Shown here piece by piece: positions 43,931 to 54,885 of a DNA stretch of 64,000 nucleotides. The notes beneath the pieces are model-generated. The model did not search any database. It saw only the letters and a list, made by a program, of their open reading frames with translations, and was not told where the DNA came from. Every line of letters starts with the position of its first letter. The first letter of the stretch is position 1. Source of the DNA: Talpa occidentalis (lineage: Eukaryota > Chordata > Mammalia > Eulipotyphla > Talpidae); the NCBI RefSeq assembly GCF_014898055.3, contig NW_023603184.1:29552808-29616807 (forward strand). The letters are read 5' to 3'. A program made the position numbers and the translations under genes.

Positions 43931-44480
43931 CATTGTCACGCATAAAACAATTAAAATCTAGTTGGCAAATAGTCTGCTTTATAAACATTAGTAATTTCTG
44001 CTGGGATTTTGCAGTGAACACGGCAGTGTGCCCCAAATCCTGACTCTGAATTGCAGTAATCAAATCTATGGAAGCCTACAAGTTGTGACCTGGTGGAGAA
44101 CATTTCTCAGCCTGTGGCTGAAATCCTAATTCTGAGAGTGTAGCATCTTGTCAAATCCATTTATACAAAATAGAAGATTAAGATTCAACTTTGCTAAAAC
44201 AGAATGCCATGTGTTGGGTTAAGGGCTTTAAAAATGCAAAGCAGGTTCTAGAACTTTTTGAACTCTGTTCTTAATTAAGCAAATCTTTTATCCAGCGAAG
44301 TTTCGGTTGATTTCAGTTATTTCCAACATTGGTGGCTCAGACGCCAGACGACCGCTTCTTGGCAAGTGTGTAGATTCTGCTGAGGCAGAAATAGCAGGTG
44401 AGAGCAAGTGTGAAAAAGGGCAGGGAATGACAAGTTTCTATAAAGCCATCTCAGACGAGGCCCTTTGTTAAAGCCCAGTG
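43930..44480. other. Single-copy block with conserved-element character
   Basis: Repeat-free sequence with TAATTTCTGCTGGGATTTTG, CTTAATTAAGC and several CpG positions within 44298-44360. Homeodomain-type AT cores are embedded in complex sequence. No ORF of note apart from a 106-codon antisense frame at 44317-44637 without domains. Confidence 0.25.
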
Positions 44481-45315
44481 CCTCCTGAGGTAGAGCTGGG
44501 AGGGTTTCTGGTGCGTGAGCCCCTCTTCCATCACCCCTAATTCTCTTTCTTTTGTGGGGCCTCTCACTTGGCGCAGCTGTTGGCATAGTCTGATATCCTG
44601 GGGTTCTACAGACCATCTTTGAAGACTGACCTGTCAAAAATGGAAATACCTTTTGAGACAGCCCGACTTCCCAAAGAGACCTTCCTAAATGATGACAACA
44701 ATCAAGGAAAAATTATAGGAAGTATAAGCAACATCAACACAGATTTTCAAAGTGATGTCTATATGTGTTTCTTTTAGTTTACCATAGTGGCTTCTGATCC
44801 CAAAAGTCTGCTCCACTTCACATGTCCTGCATGTCTGCCCTCCTTCACACCCACGAGACTGTCTCTCCCATGTCAAAAACTGACTTCTAGACATCCATGA
44901 TCCTTCTAGACCTATTTCCTGTCCAGCTCTCCCTTTAGTCTCTGGTCTGAGGGACATGACTCTCCACTGATGAGTAGGTTTCTGGGGGTCATGTACACAC
45001 ACAAACCAAAGAAAGTTACCCCTCAGGTGAGAGGTAGGTTTCCTATTCACAAACGGCTTTGTCCATTTAGATGCCAATGGAATAACATTTCAAGCAATAA
45101 ACAATAAACTCTAGTAGACACAGAATAACAGGAGCTTTTTTTTTTTTTTCTGATTTGATTCTTGGGGGAGTAAAATCACTCATTTTTTATAAAGTACCTT
45201 CTAATAATGAGGTCCCATTGCCAATGGGCCTTATTGTAACATTGAAGAGCCTCAACCTTTAAGTAGGCAGTGGGAGATGCTTTATTTGTGATTTTTACAT
45301 TACTCAAAAGATACA
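44480..45315. other. Unique DNA
   Basis: A 130-codon antisense frame (44685-45077) has no recognised domain. A T-run lies at 45136-45150. Confidence 0.4.
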
Positions 45316-45331
45316 GATTTTCTGGGATTTT

Positions 45332-45633
45332 TTTTTTTTTTAAATATAGACGCATGTTTTATTTATTTGTTTGTTTGTTTGTTTATACATGCACTGGGTA
45401 CAGTCAGAAGTGCGGGAGGGTGAGAGAATTCACCAGAGCCAGAGCAGGGAGCAGAGCAGGCAGAAGGACCAAAGTACACTGCTGAGGGGAGCAGCGGGGG
45501 GCAGGGGAGGTCTGCGCGCCATGTGGGACCCTCCTCCGGTGGCCGGGGAGCAACTGGGGATCGAACCGGCGCCATAGAGGCCGCGGGTAGCTTCGCAACC
45601 CAGCGCTCAACCACTGCGCCACAGGGGAGGCCC
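45332..45633 (-). mobile_element. tRNA-derived SINE (type B, extended 3' tail)
   Basis: Perfect 16-bp duplications GATTTTCTGGGATTTT at 45316-45331 and 45634-45649. Type B body with GGGATCGAACCGGCGCC holding an intact B-box-like GATCGAACC in reverse. The 3' side carries an extra segment beyond the (TTTG)n tail: T-run, AAATATAGACGCATGTTTTA. This extension is shared with copies at 48253 and 61073. Confidence 0.96.
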
Positions 45634-45649
45634 GATTTTCTGGGATTTT

Positions 45650-46270
45650 GATTAAGAATTCCAAACTGTCAATAATGCAATCTCCATAAGCAACCATCAC
45701 AGGCAATGCCAGACACAGGGTGAGTTCTGTATCGCAAGCATGTTTTCATGTGCTCCAAAAGTTCAGATAGCAAATGGCCAGTCATGAAGGGTAAATAAGA
45801 GAGAGTATCCACTCATGTCTGACAAAGTCACACTGGACGGATGTCTGCTAGAATGTAAGTAGCCATGGGTCCTGTGAAACAGCAGCAAAAAGTGACGGTG
45901 GAAGATAACCTGTGATTGAAATATAGCTGAAGCAGATGTAAATAAAGGTGGATGAGCTAAGGATGAATTACAAGGAAACTAAAAATGCAGTAGCAGGATT
46001 ACTCCATCTCCACTGGAGAACTTACAAGCAGCAGCAGCAGCGCTGCAAAAAATCAGATCAGTTGGGTAGACAATGAATTGCAGTTCTCCCAGAATTCAGA
46101 GAAAAAAGTACAACGAGATGAAAACAATAGAGAAAATAGGAAAGCTATGAAAAGAAGAACAAGAGCCAATCTAAGAATATTTTTGATTTAAAAAAATTAG
46201 AATAGACATAACAACCAGTGACACTGAAGATAACTTTCTTGAGCTAAAGACCAAACAGAACTTTATATTT
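45650..46270. other. Unique DNA
   Basis: A short (CAG)4 run at 46028-46041. Nothing else recognised. Confidence 0.4.
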
Positions 46271-46560
46271 TAAAAAAAAAAAAACTTTATTTTGAATAAT
46301 TTTAGACTTTGAGCAAAGTTGCAAATACAGAGTTCCTGTATGTCCTTTACCCAGTTTCCATTATTGTGAACATCATCTGCAACTATGGTACATTTGTCAA
46401 AACTAAGAAATTGGCATTGCTACATGACAACTAAAGTACAGACTTTATGCAAATTTCACCAGGTTTTTCACTAATGTTCTTTTACTGTTCCAGGATCCAA
46501 TCCAGGATACCACATTGCATTTAGCCTTTATGTTTTTATAAAAATCGAATTGCAGTGGGA
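46270..46560 (-). mobile_element. Old L1 relic, probably antisense
   Basis: TTGAGCAAAGTTGCAAATAC, AGAGTTCCTGTATGTCCTTT, ACCCAGTTTCCATTATTGTG and TTCCAGGATCCAATCCAGGA follow a familiar old L1 untranslated-region order. Strand is inferred. Confidence 0.5.
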
Positions 46561-46585
46561 GACTGTAACACTGAGCTCTCTCTTT

Positions 46586-46868
46586 ATTTTTTTTTTAAAG
46601 ATTTATTTATTCATGCATACAAGAATTACGGTACAGGCCAGAGGTACGGGGAGGATGGGGGTGGTGAGAGGATTCACCAGAGACAGAGTGGGAAACAAAA
46701 CAGGTGGATTGACTGAAATACACTGCAGAGGGGAGCAGCAGGTGACACAGGAGTGGTCTGCTGCGCTTTGTGGGTCACCTCCCTGGCCGGGGATCAAACT
46801 CATGCTGTAGTGGCTGTGGATAGTTTTATAGCGCAGAGACTTAACCCCTTGCACCACCAGGGAGGCCC
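46586..46868 (-). mobile_element. tRNA-derived SINE, full length (type A)
   Basis: Perfect 15-bp duplications CTGAGCTCTCTCTTT at 46571-46585 and 46869-46883. Head ends GCACCACCAGGGAGGCC. Confidence 0.96.
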
Positions 46869-46883
46869 CTGAGCTCTCTCTTT

Positions 46884-47856
46884 GAGCTGCTTAGAAAATA
46901 CAGCTTCACCTTGTCTCAGTTCTCACTTCTCTAGCCTGTGTTTTCAATTCCTCCTGAGTTTTCTCCTTGACCCTTGGATTTGATGCACACTATGAATTCA
47001 GAACTTTTATTAATCATGACTTTATTCTCCATACACGCTGTGCTGTCCCAAGGGCCCTGGGCAACATCCTTCTCAGTTTCCTGCTCTATTCCCAGCACAC
47101 CCTCACCCTGTGATGCCTCTTTAGGGGCAACATCCCCTTGCCTCCCCTGAATTTTTCTACCTCTATGTTTTCTGGTGAAAACACAAATTTAGGTTTACAG
47201 AAGTCAAAGGGCAATGAAAAGTCAAAACTATTTTTATTTGTACACAGCCCAGTATACTCCTTCTGCCTCTTGAGAAATGTTAAGCCCTTGGAAGAACAAA
47301 CATTTCATGAAAGAACAAACTTTTTATGACTGAGTTTGGGGGTTGTTGGGTAGTGCCCAATGAGTTTACCGCAGTCTAGGACTGAACCCTCAGCCTTGCA
47401 GGGCTCAGAACCTCCACTCATCAGTTTTCCAGAGTTCACCCCACTTAAGAAATTCCTACTCAGGCTAACAAAATCTCTAAGAAATGGAAATAAACTCAGA
47501 ACACCAACTCATTAACTGTAATGAGCAATCCTCTTAACAGGAGAATTAGCCATTATGGGAGTCTGACAATGCAGTTATGGAATTTGAAGTTTTAATGACT
47601 TTGGGGCCCCCCAACCCCAAAAATGCCCTCATGTCTCATGCAAGCTTGCTTGGTGGCTTAGGCACTTACCCAGGCTGACCAGCTGTTCTATTACTTAATT
47701 TTAAAAGTTTTTTAAAAAGTATTTTTTATTACTTAATTTTTTAATCTATTATCCTTTTTTTCCCCCAAAGCATTTTTTTCCCAACCACCATTCCTTGCCC
47801 TTTCACCTTTCTCCCTGCCCACCTTTTTAATCTCAGAAGCCTCACTTCATTTACTA
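46884..47856. other. Unique DNA
   Basis: No recognised repeat or gene. T-rich around 47695-47775. Confidence 0.4.
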
Positions 47857-47867
47857 AGGGCCACTAG

Positions 47868-48153
47868 GTTGTTTTTTTTTTTTTTAAGATTTATTTCTTT
47901 ATTTATACAAGCAGTGGGTACAGTCAGAAGCGCGGGAGGGTGAGAGAATTCACCAGAGCCAGAGAGGGGAGCAGAGCAGGCAGACCGACGAAGTACACTG
48001 CTGAGGGGAGCAGCAGGCGGCAGGAGAGGTCTGCGCGCCATGTGGGACCCTCCTCCGGTGGCCGGGGAGCAACCAGGGATCGAGCCGGCGCTGCAGAGGC
48101 TACGGACAGCTTCGCAACCCAGTGCTCAACTGCTGCACCACCGGGGAGGCCCC
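47868..48153 (-). mobile_element. tRNA-derived SINE, full length (type B)
   Basis: Perfect 11-bp duplications AGGGCCACTAG at 47857-47867 and 48154-48164. The first of three same-strand copies in 1 kb. Head ends GCACCACCGGGGAGGCCC. Confidence 0.95.
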
Positions 48154-48252
48154 AGGGCCACTAGTTTTTATAAGTCCTTGACCTGATCATTCTAGGCACT
48201 TTCTGAACAGCAATTCTCATTTCTGTTTACACAGTACCCAGTCCTGTTTGTT

Positions 48253-48563
48253 TTTTTTTTTTAAATAGAGGCATGGTTTATTTATTTATTTATTTATTTG
48301 TTTGTTTGTTTTGTTTATACATGCACTGGGTACAGTCAGAAGCACAGGAGGGTGAGAGAATTCACCAGTGCCAGAGCTGGGAGCAGAGCAGGCAGAAGGA
48401 CCGAGGTACACTGCTGAGGGGAGCAGCGGGCGGCAGGAGAGGTCTGCGCGCCATGTGGGACCCTCCTCCGGTGGCCGGGGAGCAGCTGGGGATCGAACCG
48501 GCGCCGCAGAGGCCGCGGGCAGCTTCGCAACCCAGCGCTCAACCGCTGCGCCACCTGGGAGGC
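48253..48563 (-). mobile_element. tRNA-derived SINE (type B, extended 3' tail)
   Basis: Duplications CCTGTTTGTT at 48243-48252 and 48564-48573. Contains (TTTA)n(TTTG)n at 48277-48313 plus the extension TTAAATAGAGGCATGGTTTA. CpG content is high for this genome (GGCGCCGCAGAGGCCGCGGG), a sign of youth. Confidence 0.95.
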
Positions 48564-48573
48564 CCTGTTTGTT

Positions 48574-48853
48574 GTTTTTTTTTTTTTTTAAGATTTATTT
48601 TTTACTTATGCATACAAGAACTGGGGTACAGGCCAGAGGTGTGAGGAGTAAAAGGATTCACCAGAGACAGTGGGGAACTGAACAGGCAGATTGACCAAAG
48701 TACACTGCTGAGGGGAGCAGCAGGTGAGTCAGGAGAGGTCTGCTGCACCATGTGGGTTGCTCCCTGGCTGGCCGGGGATGGAACTCGTGCTGCAGAGGCT
48801 GCGGATTGCTTCATAGTGCGGTGCTTCACCCCTTGCGCCACCAGGGAGGCCCT
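48574..48853 (-). mobile_element. tRNA-derived SINE, full length (type A)
   Basis: Directly abuts the duplication of the previous copy. Tail begins in a T-run at 48575-48588. Head ends TTGCGCCACCAGGGAGGCC. Its own duplication is obscured by the neighbouring insertion. Confidence 0.92.
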
Positions 48854-49637
48854 GGTCTGAGGCTTCTAAGTTCAAACTTCGTCTTCCAGGTTCTTGCCAA
48901 GGTCAACAGATAAAAAAAGAAATTTCATTAAGCAGTTTGTTAGTGTAATAACTTTCAAGTATTTCGGTTCATGGTTTGGGAGGTGTTGAGTTGTTCTCTT
49001 GTCCTCGGTCTGCAAATGCGTGGGGTGAGCCTGCCCTCCGGTAATCACTCCCTCTCTTGCCCCCAGTCACTTTGGGCCTAGGGCTGAGAAGACTACTGCA
49101 CCCCCTGCCCCCACCCTTCCTGTGCTTCTCCAACAGCAAGCCTTTGTGAAAGACCCTCTGAAAATAGGCTTTTTGAATTATCCTATTTTGAGTGGACCAT
49201 CTGTTTCCTGCCAGGACCCTGACTGATTCAGCAGGTGTTTCGGGCAGAAGGAACAGCACGTGAGAGCCAGTCCGCTCCCCACAAGCACACACACATACAA
49301 TTTTTTACTCTGCAAGCCACTGGTTTTAGAAAGCAAGGTAGAGAGAGATGCTGGAAGAGGCAGGAGGGCATAAGCTATTGTGACTGTTAAGCTGTGTGTG
49401 CGCATTGGGGTAGGGGTGGAATTGTATCTCAGCTCACTCAGTGCTTTCCCTCCTAACTCCTACCAAATAGAGCCTATGCCAAGCCCTCCCTGCAGGGCCT
49501 TGCTGGTATAAGCTAATGCCTGGTGTCTTTAGATGGTCTGGTGACCTCGGCTGTCTCCCATTCCCAGCACAGGGAGAAGGCAGCACCTCCTTCAATCTCT
49601 GAAGCCCTTGTTTGCAGGAAAACCAGATTCCCTTCCG
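48854..49637. other. Unique DNA
   Basis: A 107-codon antisense frame at 48969-49292 has no recognised domain. No repeat. Confidence 0.4.
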
Positions 49638-49648
49638 GCCCCTCTCCT

Positions 49649-49761
49649 TCTTTTTTTTTTGTGGGACCCTCGCCGGTGGCCTGAGATCCAACTGGCACTG
49701 CAGAGGCTGCGGGCAGCCTCGCAACCCAGCGCTCAACTACTGCGCCACCAGGGGAGGCCCT
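49649..49761 (-). mobile_element. tRNA-derived SINE, head-only short form
   Basis: A T-run joins GTGGGACCCTCGCCGGTGGC directly; the body is absent. The head ends GCCACCAGGGGAGGCCC. Perfect 11-bp duplications GCCCCTCTCCT at 49638-49648 and 49762-49772 show that this is a complete insertion rather than a deletion remnant. Confidence 0.93.
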
Positions 49762-49772
49762 GCCCCTCTCCT

Positions 49773-50820
49773 CTTAGACACAACTTCCGTGTGCTCAGTT
49801 GGCCTCCCTCACTTCCCAGGTTCCCTAGGATATGTTCAAATGCCCTTCCCCTGAGCAGGTGCATGAAGTCAGCTCAGATAAGGTCATGTATACAAATGTA
49901 ACTGGGATGTTGAGCAAGCACCACTTGTAGTATAATCAAAACACAATTTTATTTTTGTCTCCAACAACCTTTTTGCAATTTACTCAGTGGGGATAAATTT
50001 CCCCCTGCTCTGGATGAAATATGTAGCAACCTCACTGTTATTCTGCTCTCTTCAGGTTATAGATATGCCTAGGTCACTTTACAGTGTGAACACAGTCTAA
50101 TTCAGCAATTAGAGTGTTCAGTCCCAGACTCTTATCTTGATTTAGCTGATGCCTCCTCTCCTTTCCGCAGCTTGGGTCAATTTTAAAATGGAAGGCTACT
50201 ATAGGAAATGGACTGGTTGTGTGGCTGGGGTCCTCATTTCTTCCCCTTGAGCTTCACCATTGTTCAACCTTCTCAGGTGGGGGAGGGTGGGGTTGCACCT
50301 GTCATCTATGTAAACAGAAAAATTTAACAAAGCTGTATTCATTGTGTATAACCAATAAAAAGATGGAAAAAAATAAATATATGTTTGAGATACCAAGAAA
50401 ACATCCAAGATGATCCCTGGATCCTTAATTCTATTCTCTTCACGTGTGTCTCTTCTTGTCTTTGGCTGTCAGAAAGTTCCAAGGTAAATTGGCAGCTCCC
50501 CTCTAATAATCATGGAACCTGAACATCTGTGTTTTAATTTTTCTGCCCGATCATGTCTGAGAGTGCTGCAGACCAGGTTCTCTGGGGAAGCAGACTATGA
50601 GATGGAAATCTGCATGCTGGAAATATCCTGTGTCATACTCTGGGTACTGAGGTCTGGGTGGTGGGAAAGAAGCAGGAAGGGGCAGATCTAGAAGGCGAAC
50701 TGCAATGCAGTCACAATAGAGGGTCTCACCTAATTTTTGGACAGCTGTAAATCTTGGATGGCTCTTAGAGGTTATCTTGAATTGGGGCAAGAAGCTGGGC
50801 ATTTCTACTCCCACATCGAC
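49773..50820. other. Unique DNA
   Basis: No recognised repeat. ORFs up to 87 codons without domains. Confidence 0.4.
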
Positions 50821-50821
50821 C

Positions 50822-50905
50822 CATCATTGCATGGGTAGCATAACTGGACTATAATTGGATGGGTGGCGTAACTCTCCAATCACTGAATGGGTGATACAAG
50901 TTTGG
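50822..50905. repeat. Three 28-bp tandem units
   Basis: Units at 50822-50849, 50850-50877 and 50878-50905 share a CAT/AAT-x-GCATGGGT or GGATGGGT core (ATGGGT at the same phase) and a TAACT/ATACAA segment. They are diverged from one another. Confidence 0.65.
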
Positions 50906-51039
50906 TGAGGTATGGCCATCCCTTCAAGTTGGGAAATGAGAGTTTCCATCCTGGACAGGCAGGATCTGGGCACCACAGTACAGCATCCTCTGCAGAGAGG
51001 ACACAGATCCTGGTCAAGTGTTTACACTTTGTTCCTTAT

Positions 51040-51240
51040 CCTCTTTGAGTTTGAATTCTGGCTCAACCACCTATTGGCTCAATAATTTTTTGGGCAGTTT
51101 CCATAATTACTTCATCTATAAAACAGTGATAATAATATATCTCATGCATAAGGTTTTTTGCCAGAATTCACTGGATAATCCATGTAATATATTTAGGTCA
51201 GTCACAGACATGTAGTAAGCACTCAATAACAGTTACTATC
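51040..51240 (-). mobile_element. MIR SINE relic, antisense
   Basis: TTTGAATTCTGGCTCAACCA, 'ttgggcagtttccataatta', CTTCATCTATAAAACAGTGA and TAGTAAGCACTCAATAACAG give a nearly full-length antisense MIR. Confidence 0.85.
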
Positions 51241-51586
51241 AAAATTCTGCTAGCTCCTAATTTTTCTAGCCCAAACTTTCAATTCATTACTTATATGCTC
51301 TTTTTTTTGCATATTATTTGTCTAAGGGTCTTCAAAATCTCTGCGTATTAAGAGGATCAGCCCTACATTTTCTCTGCAGTGAAAATGATTTGGGGATCAG
51401 TTCAGGTACTCAATGGTTATAACCTTAGTAACTACCTCCTTTGAGGGACACGAGGTAGGGGGACAAGCTTGGCTATTTAGTACCTGCTACTGCTCAGCTG
51501 TGCTGGGACCTGGAGCAGGGAAGAGTCTGAGGGTGGAACAGAAATGAGACAAGACTCTTGACAGGTGATATTTGACAAATAACATT
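51241..51586. other. Unique DNA
   Basis: No feature recognised. Confidence 0.4.
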
Positions 51587-51595
51587 AAGATACTT

Positions 51596-51876
51596 GGGCC
51601 TCCCTGGTGGTGCAAGGGGTTTAGCACTGCACTATGAAGCAATCCGCAGCCTCTGCAGCACAAGTTCACAAGTTCGATCCCCGGCCGGCCAGGGAGAAAC
51701 CCACATGGCGCAGCAGACCTCTCCTGCCTTGCCTGCTGCTCCCCTCAGCAGTGTATTTCAGTCAGTCTGCCTGTTCTGCTCCCCACTCTGTCTCTGGTGA
51801 ATCCTCTCACCCCCTGCATCTCTGACCTGTTCCCCAGCTCTTGTATGCATAAATAAATAAATCTTTTAAAAAAAAA
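51596..51876 (+). mobile_element. tRNA-derived SINE, full length (type A)
   Basis: Duplications AAGATACTT at 51587-51595 and 51877-51885. B box AGTTCGATCCC is intact. A 9-11 bp local duplication (CACAAGTTC) precedes the B box. Tail TAAATAAATAAATCTTTT plus A's. Confidence 0.95.
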
Positions 51877-51885
51877 AGATACTTA

Positions 51886-52585
51886 GAAATCTTATTTCCA
51901 AAACATGGCTCTGAGCAAGGCCAACGATATTATATTATCTACTATAAGGAGATTTTCGTTTCTCATGTAGTACCCTGCCAGACAGTTAAATGACAGAAAA
52001 TATGATGACAGCTTGCTGTGTTCCTGACCCCATTATGCAGCCAGTGCATGAAATATGTCTCCTTTGAAAATAAACAGTTATTTATCAAGTAGTCTCTCAC
52101 TAGCGTGGTGTAATTATCTTTCCAAAGTTATGAATGAAATGATAGGTTTCCCACAAAAAGAGCATGATGTAAGGAGGGGTTGCAGTCTCACTAGAAGGCT
52201 GGGTGTCTCCCGGGGCTGCTTTTGCTACTGAGCACTCCTGACCTAAACTGGCTGCCTTTGTGATGTGTGTGAGGGAAGGAAGAATCCCTGGGAGATGATC
52301 AAAGCCTCAGCTACCCACGTGGGGTTTGTGGCACTAAGGTTGAGTGGGTCTAACTTTAAGGCTCCAACTTTTAGTGTGGGTCTAAGAGGTAAGAGGCCTG
52401 ATAAGAGCTAAGACTGGCCTGAGCAGGCAGACATTGTCCATGGAAGAGGCCAAACACAAGAGGGAGGAGCGGGGTATTGACCTTCAGTCCAGGAGTGATG
52501 GCTGCCTGGCTTTGTAATGTGTTACAGAAAACCAGAGATTTCCTTTCTTAGGTCTATGTGATTATTCCTTATTCATGGCTAACAT
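51886..52585. other. Unique DNA
   Basis: No feature recognised. Confidence 0.4.
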
Positions 52586-52629
52586 CTATAGGAGTTCTAT
52601 AGGAGTTCTATATGTGTTCTATAGGAACA
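52586..52629. repeat. Four 11-bp tandem units
   Basis: CTATAGGAGTT twice perfectly (52586-52607), then CTATATGTGTT and CTATAGGAACA. A very short, partly perfect tandem array in unique sequence. Confidence 0.85.
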
Positions 52630-52911
52630 CATCAGCTATGTTCAATAATTACTGCCATAGAATATACTAGTGTCTCAGAATTTTATCTAACATGGGATCC
52701 CCCTCAGTTATCACAGGGAGCTAATCTCCTTATTCCCCAAGAAATGAAGCCACTAAGCTTGACACTCTCCATGTCCCTCCTTTCTATTAACATATTAAGG
52801 GGTACCTGTGTACATCCTTTCTTCTCACCCTCCTGTCACAGAGGAACAGTCATCCCTACTCTTGTCCAGAGCCATTCCCCTTCATCTGGCTCTTTTCTTT
52901 TGAACTGTGTT
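52630..52911. other. Unique DNA
   Basis: Part of a 125-codon frame (52612-52989) that runs into the following SINE. No domain recognised. Confidence 0.4.
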
Positions 52912-53162
52912 TTAAATTTCTTATTATGCATACAAGAGCTGGGGTACAGGCCAGAGATGCGGGGGGTGAGAGGATCCACCAGAGACTGAGTGGGGAACAG
53001 AAGAGGCAGACTGACTGAAACACACTGCTGAGGGGAGCAGCAGGTAAGGCAGCCTCACTGTGTGGGTTTCTCCCTGGCTGGCCAGGGATCAAACTCATGC
53101 TGCAGAGGCTGCAGATTGCTTCATAGTGCGGTGCTTAACCCCTTGCGTCACCAGGGAGATCC
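52912..53162 (-). mobile_element. tRNA-derived SINE (type A), tail partly lost
   Basis: Antisense copy starting ATTATGCATACAAGAG; the usual T-run and TTTA tail are reduced, and a short internal deletion (near 53048-53058) removes part of the body. Head ends TTGCGTCACCAGGGAGATC. Duplications unclear. Confidence 0.9.
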
Positions 53163-54078
53163 TGCTGTCACATCTTGCTCCATCAAGTATCATTCCATCA
53201 TCATGCAAATAAAGTGCTTTCTATTGTATCTGACATGTAAGATTTCAATTCATGTAGACTATTACATGTAGACTGTTATTAGCAGGAAGATGCCAGTAAA
53301 GCTGTTTCCGCATGTGGGTTACCTCATGTCTTCCATGACTGAGAACAGTGTGGCCACTGAGGAAACGCGAGACAAGTGTTTGCATCACCATTATTAACAT
53401 CATCATCTTTGTTGTCTTTTTCCCTCCTCCTCCTCTTCCTATCATCATCATTATCCATTCACTTGGGTAAATTTAGAAGGTTTGCTTAAGGTGACTCTCA
53501 GAGCAACATCCACCCAATGAGTCAGTTAGGTCAAATTTTGAGGAAATAACAAAATCATTTCTGAGGACATGATGAATTCTGACGATACATAGTTTCAAAG
53601 AGAGCTCAACTCGAGGACTTTATTTTTGAGCAGGTACTCTCTGGTACCTGCCAGTCCTCTGTGGCAGTGAGTGTGGAGGGGGTCATGAGGGAACACCTTT
53701 GTATGAGTAGCAACCAGTGCAAGATAACAAGAATGAAAGCATCATTTCATCATATCTTCAGCCACTTCTCACTGTCTTCTTGCCCTCACCAAAAATCAGG
53801 CTCCTGGATCCTCCTCTTATCCCAAATGCAGCCATTAACCCTCTATCCCCCCTCAACCTGCTACCTTATGCTCCTTTTCAGCACTGTTAATTTTCTGGAA
53901 AGGAGGGTGTTTATTCATTGATTTACTGTTTCTCTTGTCAATCTACTGACTCCTGCTTCTACCGTTCCAATCAACTTGCCCTCCCCAAGGTTAAACATGA
54001 CTTGTACTTTTAGGATTTCTTCCTATGCCCCTGACTTTCCCTTTTCCATTACCTTTATTGGGTCTTCTTCTTCTAGTC
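53163..54078. other. Unique DNA with triplet-rich tract
   Basis: CAT/CTC triplet-rich sequence at 53385-53455. Pyrimidine-rich 53750-54060 on this strand. No gene. Confidence 0.45.
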
Positions 54079-54092
54079 AAAACTCAAGTTCC

Positions 54093-54437
54093 CTCCTCCT
54101 CCCCTGCAGGATGTCTCTGATTTATAATTGTCTGTTTTTGCTTTGTTGTGTTTTGTACTGTTATTATTTTTTTACACTGATGTCTTGTTTGGTTCTCCTA
54201 TATTCCTGCTATAAGTGAAACCATCTGATGTTTTTCTTTTTCAGAGGGTGGGAGGGAAGGAGGAGCACAGGGGACTGAGGTGATGGTGCACGGGTGCACT
54301 GGTGAAGGAAACTCTATGGGGACTACACCTGAGGGGTAGGGGGAAGCAAATATTGTTTAAAAATGAACAATGATGTGAAAAAAAATTAATTAAAAATAGT
54401 AAAAAAAAAAAAAACCCAAAGAACAAAAAAACCCCAC
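54093..54437. mobile_element. L1 3' end with 5' inversion (twin-priming type)
   Basis: Bounded by AAAACTCAAGTTCC (54079-54092) and AAAATTCAAGTTCC (54438-54451), 13 of 14 identical. Positions 54244-54437 are a sense L1 3' end with an A-tail, matching the family of 19239-19623 (GATGGTGCACGGGTGCACTG; AATGATGTGAAAAAAAATTA). Positions 54093-54243 are the upstream L1 segment in reverse: their reverse complement matches 19239-19623 (GATGGTTTCACTT; ATAAATCAGAGACA). This is a single insertion event with inversion. Confidence 0.9.
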
Positions 54438-54451
54438 AAAATTCAAGTTCC

Positions 54452-54885
54452 AAAGTTCTGTCCCGAAAAGGGTTGCTGTATCTAGCAAATAAATGTTTTA
54501 TCCGGCATCCCTAGCCAGCTGTCTTCTTATCATTTATGTTCTCCCTGGGAAATCCTATCCATGGCTTCACTATTCCCTCTGTAAAAATGTCTCAAAATCC
54601 CTATCTCCGACTTGTTTCCAGAGACACATGCTGAGACATCCAGTCACCTCCTGGATGTCCCCATTGCACCTCAAGCTGAATGTAGTCTTCCTCCTCAAAA
54701 CCTGCTGCTCCTCCTGTGTTCCTACCCTGGTTGATTTTTGCCTTTAAAGGAAGACGTGCCAAGCCCCTCATTCCTCTTTCCAAGCTCTTCCTAGCTCCTT
54801 CCAGAGAAAGAAATTGATATGAATGGATGAGGTTTTAAAAACCTAATCAGGTCTTGTTTACTTGAGTGAATCACTGTGCTTTAGA
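54452..54885. other. Unique DNA
   Basis: No feature recognised. Confidence 0.4.

Noticed and set aside
48273..48694. ORFs of 123 and 108 codons
   Set aside because: They cross two adjacent SINEs. Similar 'proteins' recur at 45371, 47940 and 61124 because the same SINE is translated.
47868..48853. Regularly spaced repeats suggesting a CRISPR-like array
   Set aside because: The repeats are whole SINEs of about 280-310 bp with A-tails and target-site duplications, not short direct repeats with spacers.
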